Made by a program: the position numbers and the translations under genes
Notes under the pieces: generated by a model
What the model was told of the DNA's origin: nothing
The model's database searches: none
Seen by the model: only the letters and a program-made list of their open reading frames with translations
Source of the DNA: Bacteroidetes bacterium SW_9_63_38
GTDB taxonomy: Bacteria > Bacteroidota > Rhodothermia > Rhodothermales > Salinibacteraceae
Assembly (NCBI GenBank): GCA_003022435.1
Contig: PXUA01000019.1
Span: 183,330 to 247,329 of the forward strand
Direction: 5' to 3'
Length of the DNA stretch: 64,000 bases
Shown here: positions 1 through 7,402 of the stretch, one piece after another
Layout of the letters: every line of letters starts with the position of its first letter
Position numbering within the stretch: position 1 is the first letter of the stretch

Positions 1-58
1 GGCGGCCCGACGCTACTTCGGGGACGGTTCCGTCCTGCGGATAATCCCATACCCCTAC

Positions 59-145
59 ACAGATCCCCAAGATCTTGCCGGACGAGTCCGGCTGATCTCC
101 TTCCTCACACGGAGAATACCGTTTCCCTACCCGCGTACGGATCAG
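59..145. mobile_element. Right part of a TA-flanked inverted-repeat element (copy E1)
   Basis: The right end reads CCGCGTACGGATCAG followed by TA at 146-147, matching the right ends at 25861, 42835, 47597 and 54795. Positions 77-92 form a perfect 7-bp hairpin, GCCGGAC-GA-GTCCGGC, shared with the copies at 25.8 and 29.9 kb. The left end is not visible and may lie before the window, so full length is unknown. No coding capacity. Confidence 0.6.
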
Positions 146-647
146 TACCCTCCGCGCCTGCTCATCAATCAAGACAAGATGCGATTGCCAAGATGCGATC
201 GCCGTAGGGGAGACCGCAGGGCGGTCGTATATTGGGTCGTATATTGGAATGCGTTCGGGAAAGCAGGAGGTGCCTCCCCCTTCCTTTGCCTCGTCCAGTC
301 ATGAACCGGGGCCGGCGGTGCTCTGTCCTGCCGCCGAGTGCGGACTGTCGTCCTCCTCACCGTTGCGCTCTCGGTCTTGCTTCGGACGCCGGCGACCCAG
401 TGCACGCTGATGGGGCAGGGGGGGAGGGAGACGAGGGACCATCGGGAGATGCAAGAGAGGGAACGGGTTCGAGAGCCCTCGCATGAGACGCGAATCGTGA
501 CGCGTGAGAGGAGAATGGGGACGTCGAGTCGGCGTGGAGATCACGCACTACGGCTGAATCTCACGCATCACGAACTGTGCATGCAAAGCGGTAAAAGGAG
601 GGAAGACGGGGCGTGCTTGTGAAGAGCGGGGCCTCCGAACGAGACAG
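146..647. other. Gene-free stretch
   Basis: No convincing gene. The words CAAGATGCGATTGC and AAGATGCGATCGC occur in close succession near 176-202, and GTCGTATATTGG occurs twice around 224-247. From about 480 the sequence becomes a loose low-complexity tract built on CACGC and CGTGA words. A GTG-initiated frame at 338 begins with a signal-peptide-like segment but dissolves into repeat-derived residues. Confidence 0.4.
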
Positions 648-1649
648 TCAGTCGAGCAAGGTAGGGGCGTCGCGGTACTGTTCGGTGACGGCGCGGGCCT
701 CGGCGGCAAGGCGTTTGCGCAGGCTGCGCGGCTCGACCACGCGGACGTGGCGGCCCCAGCTCAGCAGCCACGGCAGCACCTCGAGCTCGTGGTCGACGCG
801 GAGGGTGAGAAACAGGCGTCCGTCGCTGGTGTGCTCGCGGTCGGCTACGTGCAGGGACGGGGCCACCTGGACGGAGGGGGTCGCCTGCTCGTCGAACAGG
901 ACGCGCACTTTTTGGGGGAGACTCCGATCGGGGCCGTCGGGCGGAGTGCGGTAGCTGTCGGGGCGCTCGAAGGTCCGGTCCGTGAGCGTGAGGGCCTCCA
1001 CCTCTTGCAGCCGCAGGTGGACGACGCGCCGGCGGCCGTGGTCGTACCCGACGACGTACCAGGTCGCGTCCTTTTCGAGGAGGCCGTATGGGTCGAGGGG
1101 ACGGGTCGCCGACGCGGACTCTGGGGACGAGACGGTGGCCTCCAGGGTGCGCTCCTCCACGAGTGCCTGTCGCACACGCTGCAGCCGGCCGTCTTCAGTG
1201 GGGGTGCCGAAGGTGCCTGGGGGCACGAGGTGGACGCTACCCTGCAGGGTGAAGGCCCGCTCGCGCGCCTCGGCCGGCAGGACGCCGTCGAGCTTCCGTT
1301 GGGCCGACCGCGCGGCGGCTCGGTAGCGTCCATCGAAGTTCTGGGCGGCGTAGGCGCTGCCCAGCACGAGCATGATGGCCTCGTCGGTTGTAAGGGTGAC
1401 GGGGGCTAGCAGGTAGTCCTCGGGCACGCGGTATCCCTTGCCGGGAACGCCCTGTAGGGGCACGTCGGCTTCCACCATGGCCTGCACGTCGCGGTACACG
1501 GTGCGCTCGCTCACCCCCAGGGCCTGCGCCAGATCCTCCGCCCGCTTCCAGGTGTCCGGGGCCAACTGCAACAGAATGGCGGGCCAGCGCTCGGAGGGCG
1601 TCATCGGGACGGGGGCGTTGGGAAGAGAGACAACGCATTCCGTCAACAT
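648..1649 (-). CDS. WYL-domain transcriptional regulator with N-terminal HTH
   Basis: A one-component DNA-binding regulator. Residues about 20-75 form a DeoR/HTH_11-type winged helix (ALGVSERTVYRDVQAM is the recognition region). A WYL domain follows around 155-235, with TWYVVGYDHGRRRVVHLRL-type sequence, and then a C-terminal WCX extension to about 330. WYL domains are thought to bind nucleic acid or nucleotide ligands; the ligand here is unknown. The usual family length is 310-340 residues, so it looks complete. A second ATG at 1604 (MTPSERW) is an equally good start and closer to family norms. It stands alone, transcribed away from the 2115 gene, so its targets cannot be read from context. 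Confidence 0.8.
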   Translation of the reverse strand: MLTECVVSLPNAPVPMTPSERWPAILLQLAPDTWKRAEDLAQALGVSERTVYRDVQAMVEADVPLQGVPGKGYRVPEDYLLAPVTLTTDEAIMLVLGSAYAAQNFDGRYRAAARSAQRKLDGVLPAEARERAFTLQGSVHLVPPGTFGTPTEDGRLQRVRQALVEERTLEATVSSPESASATRPLDPYGLLEKDATWYVVGYDHGRRRVVHLRLQEVEALTLTDRTFERPDSYRTPPDGPDRSLPQKVRVLFDEQATPSVQVAPSLHVADREHTSDGRLFLTLRVDHELEVLPWLLSWGRHVRVVEPRSLRKRLAAEARAVTEQYRDAPTLLD

Positions 1650-1766
1650 AACGGGAGGAGCGGGACACTTTCATCCCGCAGCGGTGCTGGAGCGGCAATT
1701 GCATGTTGGCATAGATTCGAAGACATCGGAGGCACTTTTGCTGTTCGTCGACCACGCTGTCCGAAA

Positions 1767-1860
1767 TGAACGGATCCCTGGAGGCAGGGAGGCACGGACG
1801 CTGTGTTCTACCGCTCTCCTGTGATCATCGTAGAGCAAGATGCAATTTCCCTGACGGGGG
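1767..1860. repeat. Dispersed repeat, copy 1 (second copy at 35214-35305)
   Basis: An imperfect match of about 90 bp to 35214-35305: both begin TGAACGGA, continue through GGAGGCA, a CTGTGnTC word, CTCCTGTG and GAGATCAAGATGCG-like or GAGCAAGATGCA-like sequence, and end in a G run. Both copies lie in gene-free DNA. No terminal inverted repeats or target duplications are evident. The fragment near 176-202 carries only the CAAGATGCGATT word. Confidence 0.4.
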
Positions 1861-2026
1861 AGAGGCCGCTTGACAGATGTAAGCATACGATTTTCCCAGG
1901 ACGACGATACAAACACGTAATTATAGCACTGAGGGGTCGCGAGCGGGTCGCTGACGACTCCCACATCGAACAGTGAAAGGGCGGTTTGGTATCAGACCGT
2001 AACAATAGTTGAAATCACACACCGAG

Positions 2027-2054
2027 TTTGTAGGCGTACATCGTCGTACATTTT
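2027..2054 (+). promoter_or_regulatory. Candidate Bacteroidetes-type promoter for the 2115 gene
   Basis: TTTG at 2027-2030 is followed after 16 bp by TACATTTT at 2047-2054. This resembles the TTTG / TAnnTTTG promoter described for Bacteroidetes primary sigma factors, with a slightly short spacer. It lies about 60 bp upstream of the small secreted protein. Position and sequence only. Confidence 0.3.
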
Positions 2055-2114
2055 CAGTGACGGCCTATCGGGGTTGATTCTGATCACCCAGAGGTACTCC
2101 TCGATGCTCATACC

Positions 2115-2468
2115 ATGAATCGGTTTGTTTGGGGACTCCTTCTCTTTGGATGCCTTTGTGCACCAGCCACGGCGCAGCCGGAGGGGGCATCAGGTCTGTG
2201 GGAGCACTACTTTGTGGAGCAGGAACGAACGGTCTACCTCGACCTCAGCACCCATTCTGTGATCGTTTGGAGCATCACCGACGACGGGAGTTGTACCCGC
2301 TACCCGGGCGCGACGGAATGGAACGATGATAAAATGCGACGGGTCGGTCAAGACTGGCGCGTGCAGGTTGGTGAGTCGGACCTGCAGGTGACGTTTCCCG
2401 ATACGACGGTTGCCTACCAGCGAAGTTCGGCCGACCCTCAGACCCTGTGCCAGCGGGAAGATATCTAG
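2115..2468 (+). CDS. Small secreted protein of unknown function
   Basis: 117 residues. Residues 1-20 are a clear Sec signal peptide (hydrophobic LLLFGCLCAPATAQ, cleavage after ATA or AQ). The mature part is about 95 residues, rich in aromatic and acidic residues, with two cysteines (SCTRYPGA and TLCQRE) that could form a disulphide. I do not recognise a family; the pattern looks like a small beta-rich lipocalin-like or YARHG-like fold, which is speculation. It converges on the N-acetyltransferase gene with a 40-bp gap. A plausible promoter lies upstream. Confidence 0.6.
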   Translation: MNRFVWGLLLFGCLCAPATAQPEGASGLWEHYFVEQERTVYLDLSTHSVIVWSITDDGSCTRYPGATEWNDDKMRRVGQDWRVQVGESDLQVTFPDTTVAYQRSSADPQTLCQREDI

Positions 2469-2508
2469 CACGCCTCGGTAGAGGTTTGGAACCGGCGTCT
2501 CTGCGGAA

Positions 2509-3285
2509 TTAGAAGAGACCGAAGAACCGAGACGACACGTCCGCCCGCTCGGCGTCCGGCACGGGGCATTCCGTCGTGTTTGAGCCCTGCACGTGGGTAA
2601 GCGTCTCACCGGCGAGCCTTCGGCACCCGTCGTCCGTCGACAATGCGACGAGAGGATCGCCGGTAAAGGGAGATTCGGGGGCGGACTGCAGGTACTCGTT
2701 GGCGGCGTCGAAGTAGGAGTGGGGGCGGGGTGTTGCTGTGAAGACGTGGCGGGCCGACCACTCCGATGCGTCCGGCGGGCGGACCTCCGCGCAGTAGTCC
2801 GTGTCCGATCGCTCACTTGCGACCACACGCCAGACGACGCCGGCCTCGTCGGTACGGGAGGAACCGTCCAGCGGCAGGGGGCGGCGGAGCATGGGCGGTC
2901 CCGTTCCCACATCCACGATGAGCGGTTCGTCGAGATGGACGCGGAGGACGTGGTGGTTGGCGGGCGTCTGGAGGGCGGAGGTCACGCGGGCGGCGAGGCG
3001 ATCGACCTCGTACCCGAGGGCGACCATAAGGTCGCGGAAGAGCCCGTTGAGCTCGAAGCAGTATCCGCCCCGTTCGTGCTCAACAATTTTCTCGTAGAGA
3101 GCGGCCGGAGAGAGGTCCACGCCCGGGGCGTCGTCGGGGGAGGGCGGACGGCCGACGATCGACAGGTTTTCGAACGGGACAGTGGTCACGTGTGCCCGCT
3201 GGAGGCGGCGAAGGGTCCGTACGGTGGGCGCGTCTACGGACGCCGGGGAGAGTCCGATCCGGGCGAGGTACGCGGCGGTATCCAT
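2509..3285 (-). CDS. nat: Arylamine N-acetyltransferase
   Basis: Transfers acetyl from acetyl-CoA to arylamines, hydrazines or related substrates by a Cys-His-Asp ping-pong mechanism. Catalytic Cys76 lies in RGGYCFELN, His112 in NHHVLRV and Asp125 in LIVDVGTG, with the spacing usual for the family. The N-terminal VPFENLSI motif around residue 37 is also typical. Length is 258 residues against about 260-280 for bacterial NATs. The TetR-type regulator gene ends only 24 bp upstream on the same strand, so the two probably share a transcript. The physiological substrate is unknown. Confidence 0.9.
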   Translation of the reverse strand: MDTAAYLARIGLSPASVDAPTVRTLRRLQRAHVTTVPFENLSIVGRPPSPDDAPGVDLSPAALYEKIVEHERGGYCFELNGLFRDLMVALGYEVDRLAARVTSALQTPANHHVLRVHLDEPLIVDVGTGPPMLRRPLPLDGSSRTDEAGVVWRVVASERSDTDYCAEVRPPDASEWSARHVFTATPRPHSYFDAANEYLQSAPESPFTGDPLVALSTDDGCRRLAGETLTHVQGSNTTECPVPDAERADVSSRFFGLF

Positions 3286-3309
3286 GGCAGCGGGGAAGAA
3301 AGAAGCAAA

Positions 3310-3816
3310 TCAGTCCGCACGCAGGCCGGTTTGGACGAGCGCCCACACCGCCTCGAAGTGGTCGTCGATGGCAGCGTCGTCCCACTCGTTCGCCAGGGCG
3401 GGATGGTGAAAGCGGGTGGTGGCGTCGAAGACCGCCCGCGCCCCGGAGGCCGGGTCCGAGACGGCAAACACGCCCTGTTCTACGCCGTCGTGCACAATCG
3501 CAGTGAGCTGGGCGAGGAGCTCGTCGACGTGATCCTGCACGATGACAGTCGCGTCCTCGGCCAACTGATAGTAGGTGGCAAACATCTCGGGGTCCTGCCG
3601 TCGCTTGTCTCGTTTCACGGCAATCAGCGTCGTGATCCATTCTCGTAGCCGCTCCCCGGCCGGTCCGTCCCGGCGACTGATCCCCGCCAGCGGCTGCTCC
3701 ACGCGTTCGAGCCAGCGCCGCGTCACGGCGTCCCGGAGGGCGGCCTTGCTCGAAAAATGCCGGTAGATGCTGCCGTGGCTGACGTCCAGCTCGCGAGCCA
3801 CGTCCCTCTGTGTCAT
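3310..3816 (-). CDS. TetR-family regulator, N-terminally truncated
   Basis: The first residues (MTQRDVARELDVSHGSIYRHF) are the helix-turn-helix of a TetR repressor, followed by SSKAALRDAV and a C-terminal ligand domain matching the TetR_C type. TetR proteins normally carry another 20-25 residues before this point (helix 1). Here an in-frame TAG lies five codons upstream of the ATG (3829-3831), and neither other frame upstream encodes a helix 1. The gene therefore either makes a protein lacking helix 1 or has lost its 5' end. It precedes the N-acetyltransferase by 24 bp, which it may regulate. Confidence 0.7.
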   Translation of the reverse strand: MTQRDVARELDVSHGSIYRHFSSKAALRDAVTRRWLERVEQPLAGISRRDGPAGERLREWITTLIAVKRDKRRQDPEMFATYYQLAEDATVIVQDHVDELLAQLTAIVHDGVEQGVFAVSDPASGARAVFDATTRFHHPALANEWDDAAIDDHFEAVWALVQTGLRAD

Positions 3817-3904
3817 GTTCTTGGAGGCCTACTCTTCCGACGGTCTACTCCTGGGAGCGTCCGTGAAAGCCGTAGGGGTGCTACAAAACATCAGCACCCA
3901 GTGC

Positions 3905-4546
3905 TTAGAGCCCCATTTCCTCCACGATCTCGGTGATGCCGGCCTCAAACTTTTTGGCCCCGCCCTGCGAGGGATGCCGGACGTAGGTGGGATCGGCGCC
4001 GGCCTCGTCGAGCGCGCGTTCGGCCTTGCGGCCCACGCCGACGATGCGATCAGGATCCAGTGCGTCGATCAGGTTGGTCAGGAGCGGCTGCCATTCGCGG
4101 ACTTCCGTCCGGCGGGGGGTACGGATGGAAAGCGGCTCCTCCGGATTGTGAGGATGCAGGGGCATGCTGTTCCAGACGAAGAAGCGCGGGAAGTGCGGCT
4201 GGAGCACACGCCAGAAGATCGAGGCGCTGTACTCGGTGTGCGGCTCTTCTTCCAGACTGGTTTGTTTTCCGTCGATCGGGAACCGCGGGTCGGTGAGCTG
4301 GGCCTCGCTCGTAATGGGCACGCCCGAGAAGCGACAGCCCCACGGGCCCGGCGCCTCCAGGAGCAGGAAGAGGGGCGGGGCGGGGTTGACGGCGCCGAGG
4401 TACGCCCGGAGGTTTTCGCGGCGGAGGCGGGGGGCGTCGGTCACGTCGAGGTCGTCGCGCCGGTCGCGGTACGGGTTGAACCGCCCTTCCGTCGAGTCGG
4501 CGGGAAAGACGTGCTTCTCAAACAGGGCCCAGATGTCGTGGAGCAT
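3905..4546 (-). CDS. Uracil-DNA glycosylase superfamily protein
   Basis: 213 residues starting at MLHDIWALF. The superfamily pattern is visible: LLLEAPGPWGCRFSGVPITS near residue 60-80 (substrate and water-activating region), FVWNSMPLHPH near 120 (uracil-binding Asn), VGRKAERAL and a final RHPSQGG loop corresponding to the HPS/minor-groove loop. Such proteins usually excise uracil or damaged bases; some relatives are inactive. An upstream in-frame extension exists but is encoded by the 14-bp tandem tract at 4577-4632 and reads as repetitive Pro/Ser/His, so I place the start at 4546. No operon partner is evident. Confidence 0.75.
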   Translation of the reverse strand: MLHDIWALFEKHVFPADSTEGRFNPYRDRRDDLDVTDAPRLRRENLRAYLGAVNPAPPLFLLLEAPGPWGCRFSGVPITSEAQLTDPRFPIDGKQTSLEEEPHTEYSASIFWRVLQPHFPRFFVWNSMPLHPHNPEEPLSIRTPRRTEVREWQPLLTNLIDALDPDRIVGVGRKAERALDEAGADPTYVRHPSQGGAKKFEAGITEIVEEMGL

Positions 4547-4576
4547 TGGAGAGAACGAGGGGGGAAGGGAAAACGG

Positions 4577-4632
4577 CGAGGGGCGATGGGCGAGGGGCGA
4601 TGGGTGAGGGGCGATGGGTGAGGGGCGATGGG
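4577..4632. repeat. 14-bp tandem repeat, four units
   Basis: Four consecutive units of (C/T)GAGGGGCGATGGG with decaying copies after it. It sits 31 bp upstream of the glycosylase start codon. On that gene's coding strand it is C-rich and nearly G-free over the leader. No open frame of interest. Confidence 0.75.
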
Positions 4633-4696
4633 TGAGGAGCGCGGAGCGAGGGGAGCGTGAGGCGGCAGCAGCAATCATTCCCTTACGCATGACGGG

Positions 4697-4818
4697 TCAC
4701 GCGCCCTGAGCGATTGACTCGACGGAGCGAAGAAGTACCCTCGGGGCGCATCACGTCTCACGCGCCCTGAGCGACTGATTTGAGGAAGCGAGGAAGTGCC
4801 CTTGGGGCGCATCACGTC
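4697..4818. repeat. 61-bp tandem duplication
   Basis: Copy 1 (4697-4757) and copy 2 (4758-4818) both begin TCACGCGCCCTGAGCGA and end GGGGCGCATCACGTC, differing at about nine positions in between. A trailing CTCATCACGCATCACGCAG tract continues almost to the stop codon of the TRAP-binding-protein gene. The unit is non-coding and fills the space between two genes on the minus strand. Confidence 0.7.
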
Positions 4819-4832
4819 TCACTCATCACGCA

Positions 4833-5972
4833 TCACGCAGAGGAGCTGGCCGACTGCTTTTGGCCCATGCGCGGAAAGGCGAAGTCAGCGTAGCCCATCT
4901 CGGCGGTGCCGAACCACTTGTAGGCGTCCTCGCGGGCCTCTTTGTAGGCGTCGTAGACCTTGCGGTACTGCTTGTTGCCCGAGGCGTTGTCTTCGAGCAG
5001 TTGCTGGGTAATGGTCTGGGCCTCGCTCATCACCTCGTCCGGGAAGCGGCGGAGCGTGACGTCCTTGTCGAGCAGGCGGTCGAGCGCCGCGGGGTTCTTG
5101 TGGTCGTACTGCGCGAGCATGTTGAGGTCGGCCTCCTTGGCGGCCGTCTTGAGCGCCTCCTGGTACTGCGTGGGCAGCTGGTCGTAGGCGTCGCGGTTGA
5201 CGTAGAAGGTGAGCGCGGGGCCGGGCTCCCACCAGCCGGGGTAGTAGTAGTACTTGGCGACCTCGTGGAAGCCCAGCTTCTCGTCGTCGTAGGGGCCCAC
5301 CCACTCGGCGGCGTCGATGGCGCCGCGCTCCAGCGACGGATAGATCTCGCCGCTAGGCAGCACCTGCGTGTTGACGCCCATCTCACTCATGACGCTCCCC
5401 CCGAGCCCCGGAATGCGCATCTTGAGGCCGTCCATGTCCGACAGGCCGTTGACGGCCACGTTGAACCAGCCGCCCATCTGGGTGCCGGTGTTGCCGCCGG
5501 GCAGGTTCAGGATGTTGAAGTCGGAAAAGAGGTCTCGCATCAACTCCATCCCGCCGCCGTGGTAGATCCAGGCGCGATACTGACGGGCGGTGAGGCCGAA
5601 CGGCACGGTACAGTCGAATGCCAGCGCCGGGTTCTTCCCGATGAAGTAGTAGCTGGCGGAGTGGCCCATCTCGACGGTACCGCTCTGCACGCTGCCCAGT
5701 ACCTCCAGGGGCGGCACCAGCTCCCCGCCCGGATACGTCCGAATCTGAAAGTTGCCGTCCGTGAGGGTGTCGACCCGGTCGGCCAGGACCTCCGCCGCAC
5801 CGTAGATGGTGTCGAGCGAGCGGCTGAAGCTGGAGGCGAGTTTCCAGCGCACCGTTTTGTTGGGTTGCACGTTGGCCGCGCCGCCGGATGACTCCTCGTC
5901 CGCACAGCCGCCGAGAACACTCGCGCCGGCCGCGCCGAGCAGGGCTTTTTTCGCAAAGTCGCGCCGTTCCAT
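4833..5972 (-). CDS. TRAP transporter substrate-binding lipoprotein (DctP/TakP type)
   Basis: 379 residues. The N-terminus MERRDFAKKALLGAAG..LGGCAD combines a twin-arginine motif with a lipobox (Cys about 24), so it should be exported folded by Tat and anchored as a lipoprotein. The body matches DctP-family periplasmic receptors: WKLASSFSRSLDTIYGAAEV near the start, GELVPPLEVL, YHGGGMELM, LPSGEIYPSLERGAIDAAEW and YYYPGWWEPG, close to the TakP (alpha-keto acid) subgroup. It would hand a carboxylate to a DctQM permease, but no permease gene is next to it. The longer frame upstream runs antisense to the 6447 lipoprotein and is not coding. Confidence 0.85.
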   Translation of the reverse strand: MERRDFAKKALLGAAGASVLGGCADEESSGGAANVQPNKTVRWKLASSFSRSLDTIYGAAEVLADRVDTLTDGNFQIRTYPGGELVPPLEVLGSVQSGTVEMGHSASYYFIGKNPALAFDCTVPFGLTARQYRAWIYHGGGMELMRDLFSDFNILNLPGGNTGTQMGGWFNVAVNGLSDMDGLKMRIPGLGGSVMSEMGVNTQVLPSGEIYPSLERGAIDAAEWVGPYDDEKLGFHEVAKYYYYPGWWEPGPALTFYVNRDAYDQLPTQYQEALKTAAKEADLNMLAQYDHKNPAALDRLLDKDVTLRRFPDEVMSEAQTITQQLLEDNASGNKQYRKVYDAYKEAREDAYKWFGTAEMGYADFAFPRMGQKQSASSSA

Positions 5973-6446
5973 GGAACAAAAGGGGGTTCGAGAGCAGAGG
6001 AGACGAGCACGTTCCCAAGAATAACAGCCACTCCCGTCCGGCGCAAATGACTGTATGTAGGATCGGTTCGTCTGGAGAAGAAGGGGCTTGTGCGTCTGGG
6101 GGGTGAGAGGCCCGGGAACGCACGAGTGAGAGGGCGCACGGGGGAAGGGGCACCCACGTTTCGACCGCCGGAAAGAAGCGATCCGGGGTGCGATGCGATC
6201 GCTGTGTGTTCTGGGGCGCGGAGGCTGGGACTCATCGAGGTCGTGCGAGGCAGGCGTCGTTGTGCGAGGCAGGCCCGGTTGGAAGAGCTCCGAAGGAACG
6301 GCATCTATAGATAGACTGTGCTCGGCGCCAATTGACAGACCCGGGACCGCGTCCATACGTTTGGCCACTGTGAAGGCACCGCAGCCGTTTGTCTTCTCAG
6401 CCGGGGCGGCTGCGTTCATTCGCTGTTTCTCAAGTATACTCCACAC
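5973..6446. other. Gene-free divergent intergenic region
   Basis: Separates the TRAP receptor (minus) from the 6447 lipoprotein (plus), so promoters for both should be here. The word TGCGAGGCAGGC occurs twice, at 6242-6253 and 6261-6272, a 19-bp period. Nothing else is recognisable. Confidence 0.35.
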
Positions 6447-7298
6447 ATGTTTCGATTTTTTGTGTCGAGACTCAATTCCATCTCGATTGCTCTGCTCATA
6501 TTGGGGACGGTTCTGCTCGCCGGGTGCGGCGGAAGCAGCGTTCCGGAGAAGTACAAAGACGTTGAGATCAAGCCCGTCAAGCGATCTCCGTCGATTCAGG
6601 ATGCTGATGTCCATCTCAAAAAACCGGACGACGAGGCCGTCGTCGAAAATGCCGATATCGACTTGGAGTTCAAGGTCGACAGTTTTGAGACGGGCATCCA
6701 GACGGATGTGCCCCGGGCCGATTCGCTTGCGAGTTCTGAGAAAGGACAGCACCTGCACGTCATCGTCGACAACAAGCCGTACAGGGCGTGCTACGATCCG
6801 AGCAAGCCGTTTGACATCGGCACACTGGAGCCGGGTGTCCACACCGTTATCGCGTTCCCCAGTCGGTCCTACCACGAAAGCGTGAAAGGTCCCGGAGCGT
6901 ACGCAAAGCCGGGCTATTTCGAAGGGTACGCGTGGACCAACTTCTACGTGAAGGAAAAGAAGGGGGAGAAAATGCTGAATGACGACAAGGTGTCCGTCAT
7001 CTACAGTCGGCCCAAGGGCACCTACACCGGGAAGGACGCCGAGCGCATTCTGCTCGACTTCTACCTGCACAACGTAGAGCTCGGTAGTTACAATGCGCAG
7101 TACACTGTTACCACGGCGGAAAAGGGGACGGAGATCGCGTCCAAGAAGCTTACAGAGTGGCGGCCGGCCTACCTCACAGGATTGCCGTCCGGCACCTACA
7201 ACGTGACCCTGGAGCTCCGAAATCCCGACGACGAGACGGAGTCCGGTCCGTTTAACAAAACCACGCGCGAGATTGTGGTGAAGAAAAACGCTAGCTAG
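6447..7298 (+). CDS. Lipoprotein of unknown function
   Basis: 283 residues. A Sec signal with lipobox (LLAGCGGS, Cys27) marks it as a lipoprotein. The mature protein is lysine- and aspartate-rich and looks like two or three beta-sandwich modules: an HLHVIVDNKPY region around 110, a YFEGYAWTNFYV region around 150, and a C-terminal LPSGTYNVTLELRNPDDE strand pattern typical of Ig-like folds. Similar lipoproteins occur in Bacteroidetes without assigned function. Transcribed alone and followed by a strong rho-independent terminator. Confidence 0.7.
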   Translation: MFRFFVSRLNSISIALLILGTVLLAGCGGSSVPEKYKDVEIKPVKRSPSIQDADVHLKKPDDEAVVENADIDLEFKVDSFETGIQTDVPRADSLASSEKGQHLHVIVDNKPYRACYDPSKPFDIGTLEPGVHTVIAFPSRSYHESVKGPGAYAKPGYFEGYAWTNFYVKEKKGEKMLNDDKVSVIYSRPKGTYTGKDAERILLDFYLHNVELGSYNAQYTVTTAEKGTEIASKKLTEWRPAYLTGLPSGTYNVTLELRNPDDETESGPFNKTTREIVVKKNAS

Positions 7299-7346
7299 CG
7301 GCTGGACGTTCACTCGGGAGAGCCTCCTGTATCCCTAGAACATCGG

Positions 7347-7379
7347 CGCCCTCCCTTTCGTTAGGAGGGCGTCTTTTTT
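7347..7379 (+). terminator. Rho-independent terminator
   Basis: CGCCCTCC (7347-7354) pairs perfectly with GGAGGGCG (7364-7371) over a 9-nt loop, followed by TC and six T residues. It ends the transcript of the upstream lipoprotein. Confidence 0.85.
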
Positions 7380-7402
7380 GTGACCCGAATGTTGACGGTG
7401 CC

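Larger units (their letters stand above)
1650..2114. other. Gene-free divergent intergenic region
   Basis: Separates two divergently transcribed genes. It contains the dispersed repeat at 1767-1860 and an AT-richer part (about 1890-2060) that is a natural place for promoters. No reading frame here resembles a protein. Confidence 0.4.

Noticed and set aside
338..622. GTG-initiated frame with a signal-peptide-like start (VRTVVLLTVALSVLL)
   Set aside because: After 20 residues the frame is translated from low-complexity DNA and resembles no protein; no ribosome binding site.
5973..7313. Long upstream extension of the TRAP receptor frame on the minus strand
   Set aside because: It is antisense to the intact lipoprotein gene at 6447-7298 and has no domain; the Tat signal fixes the start at 5972.
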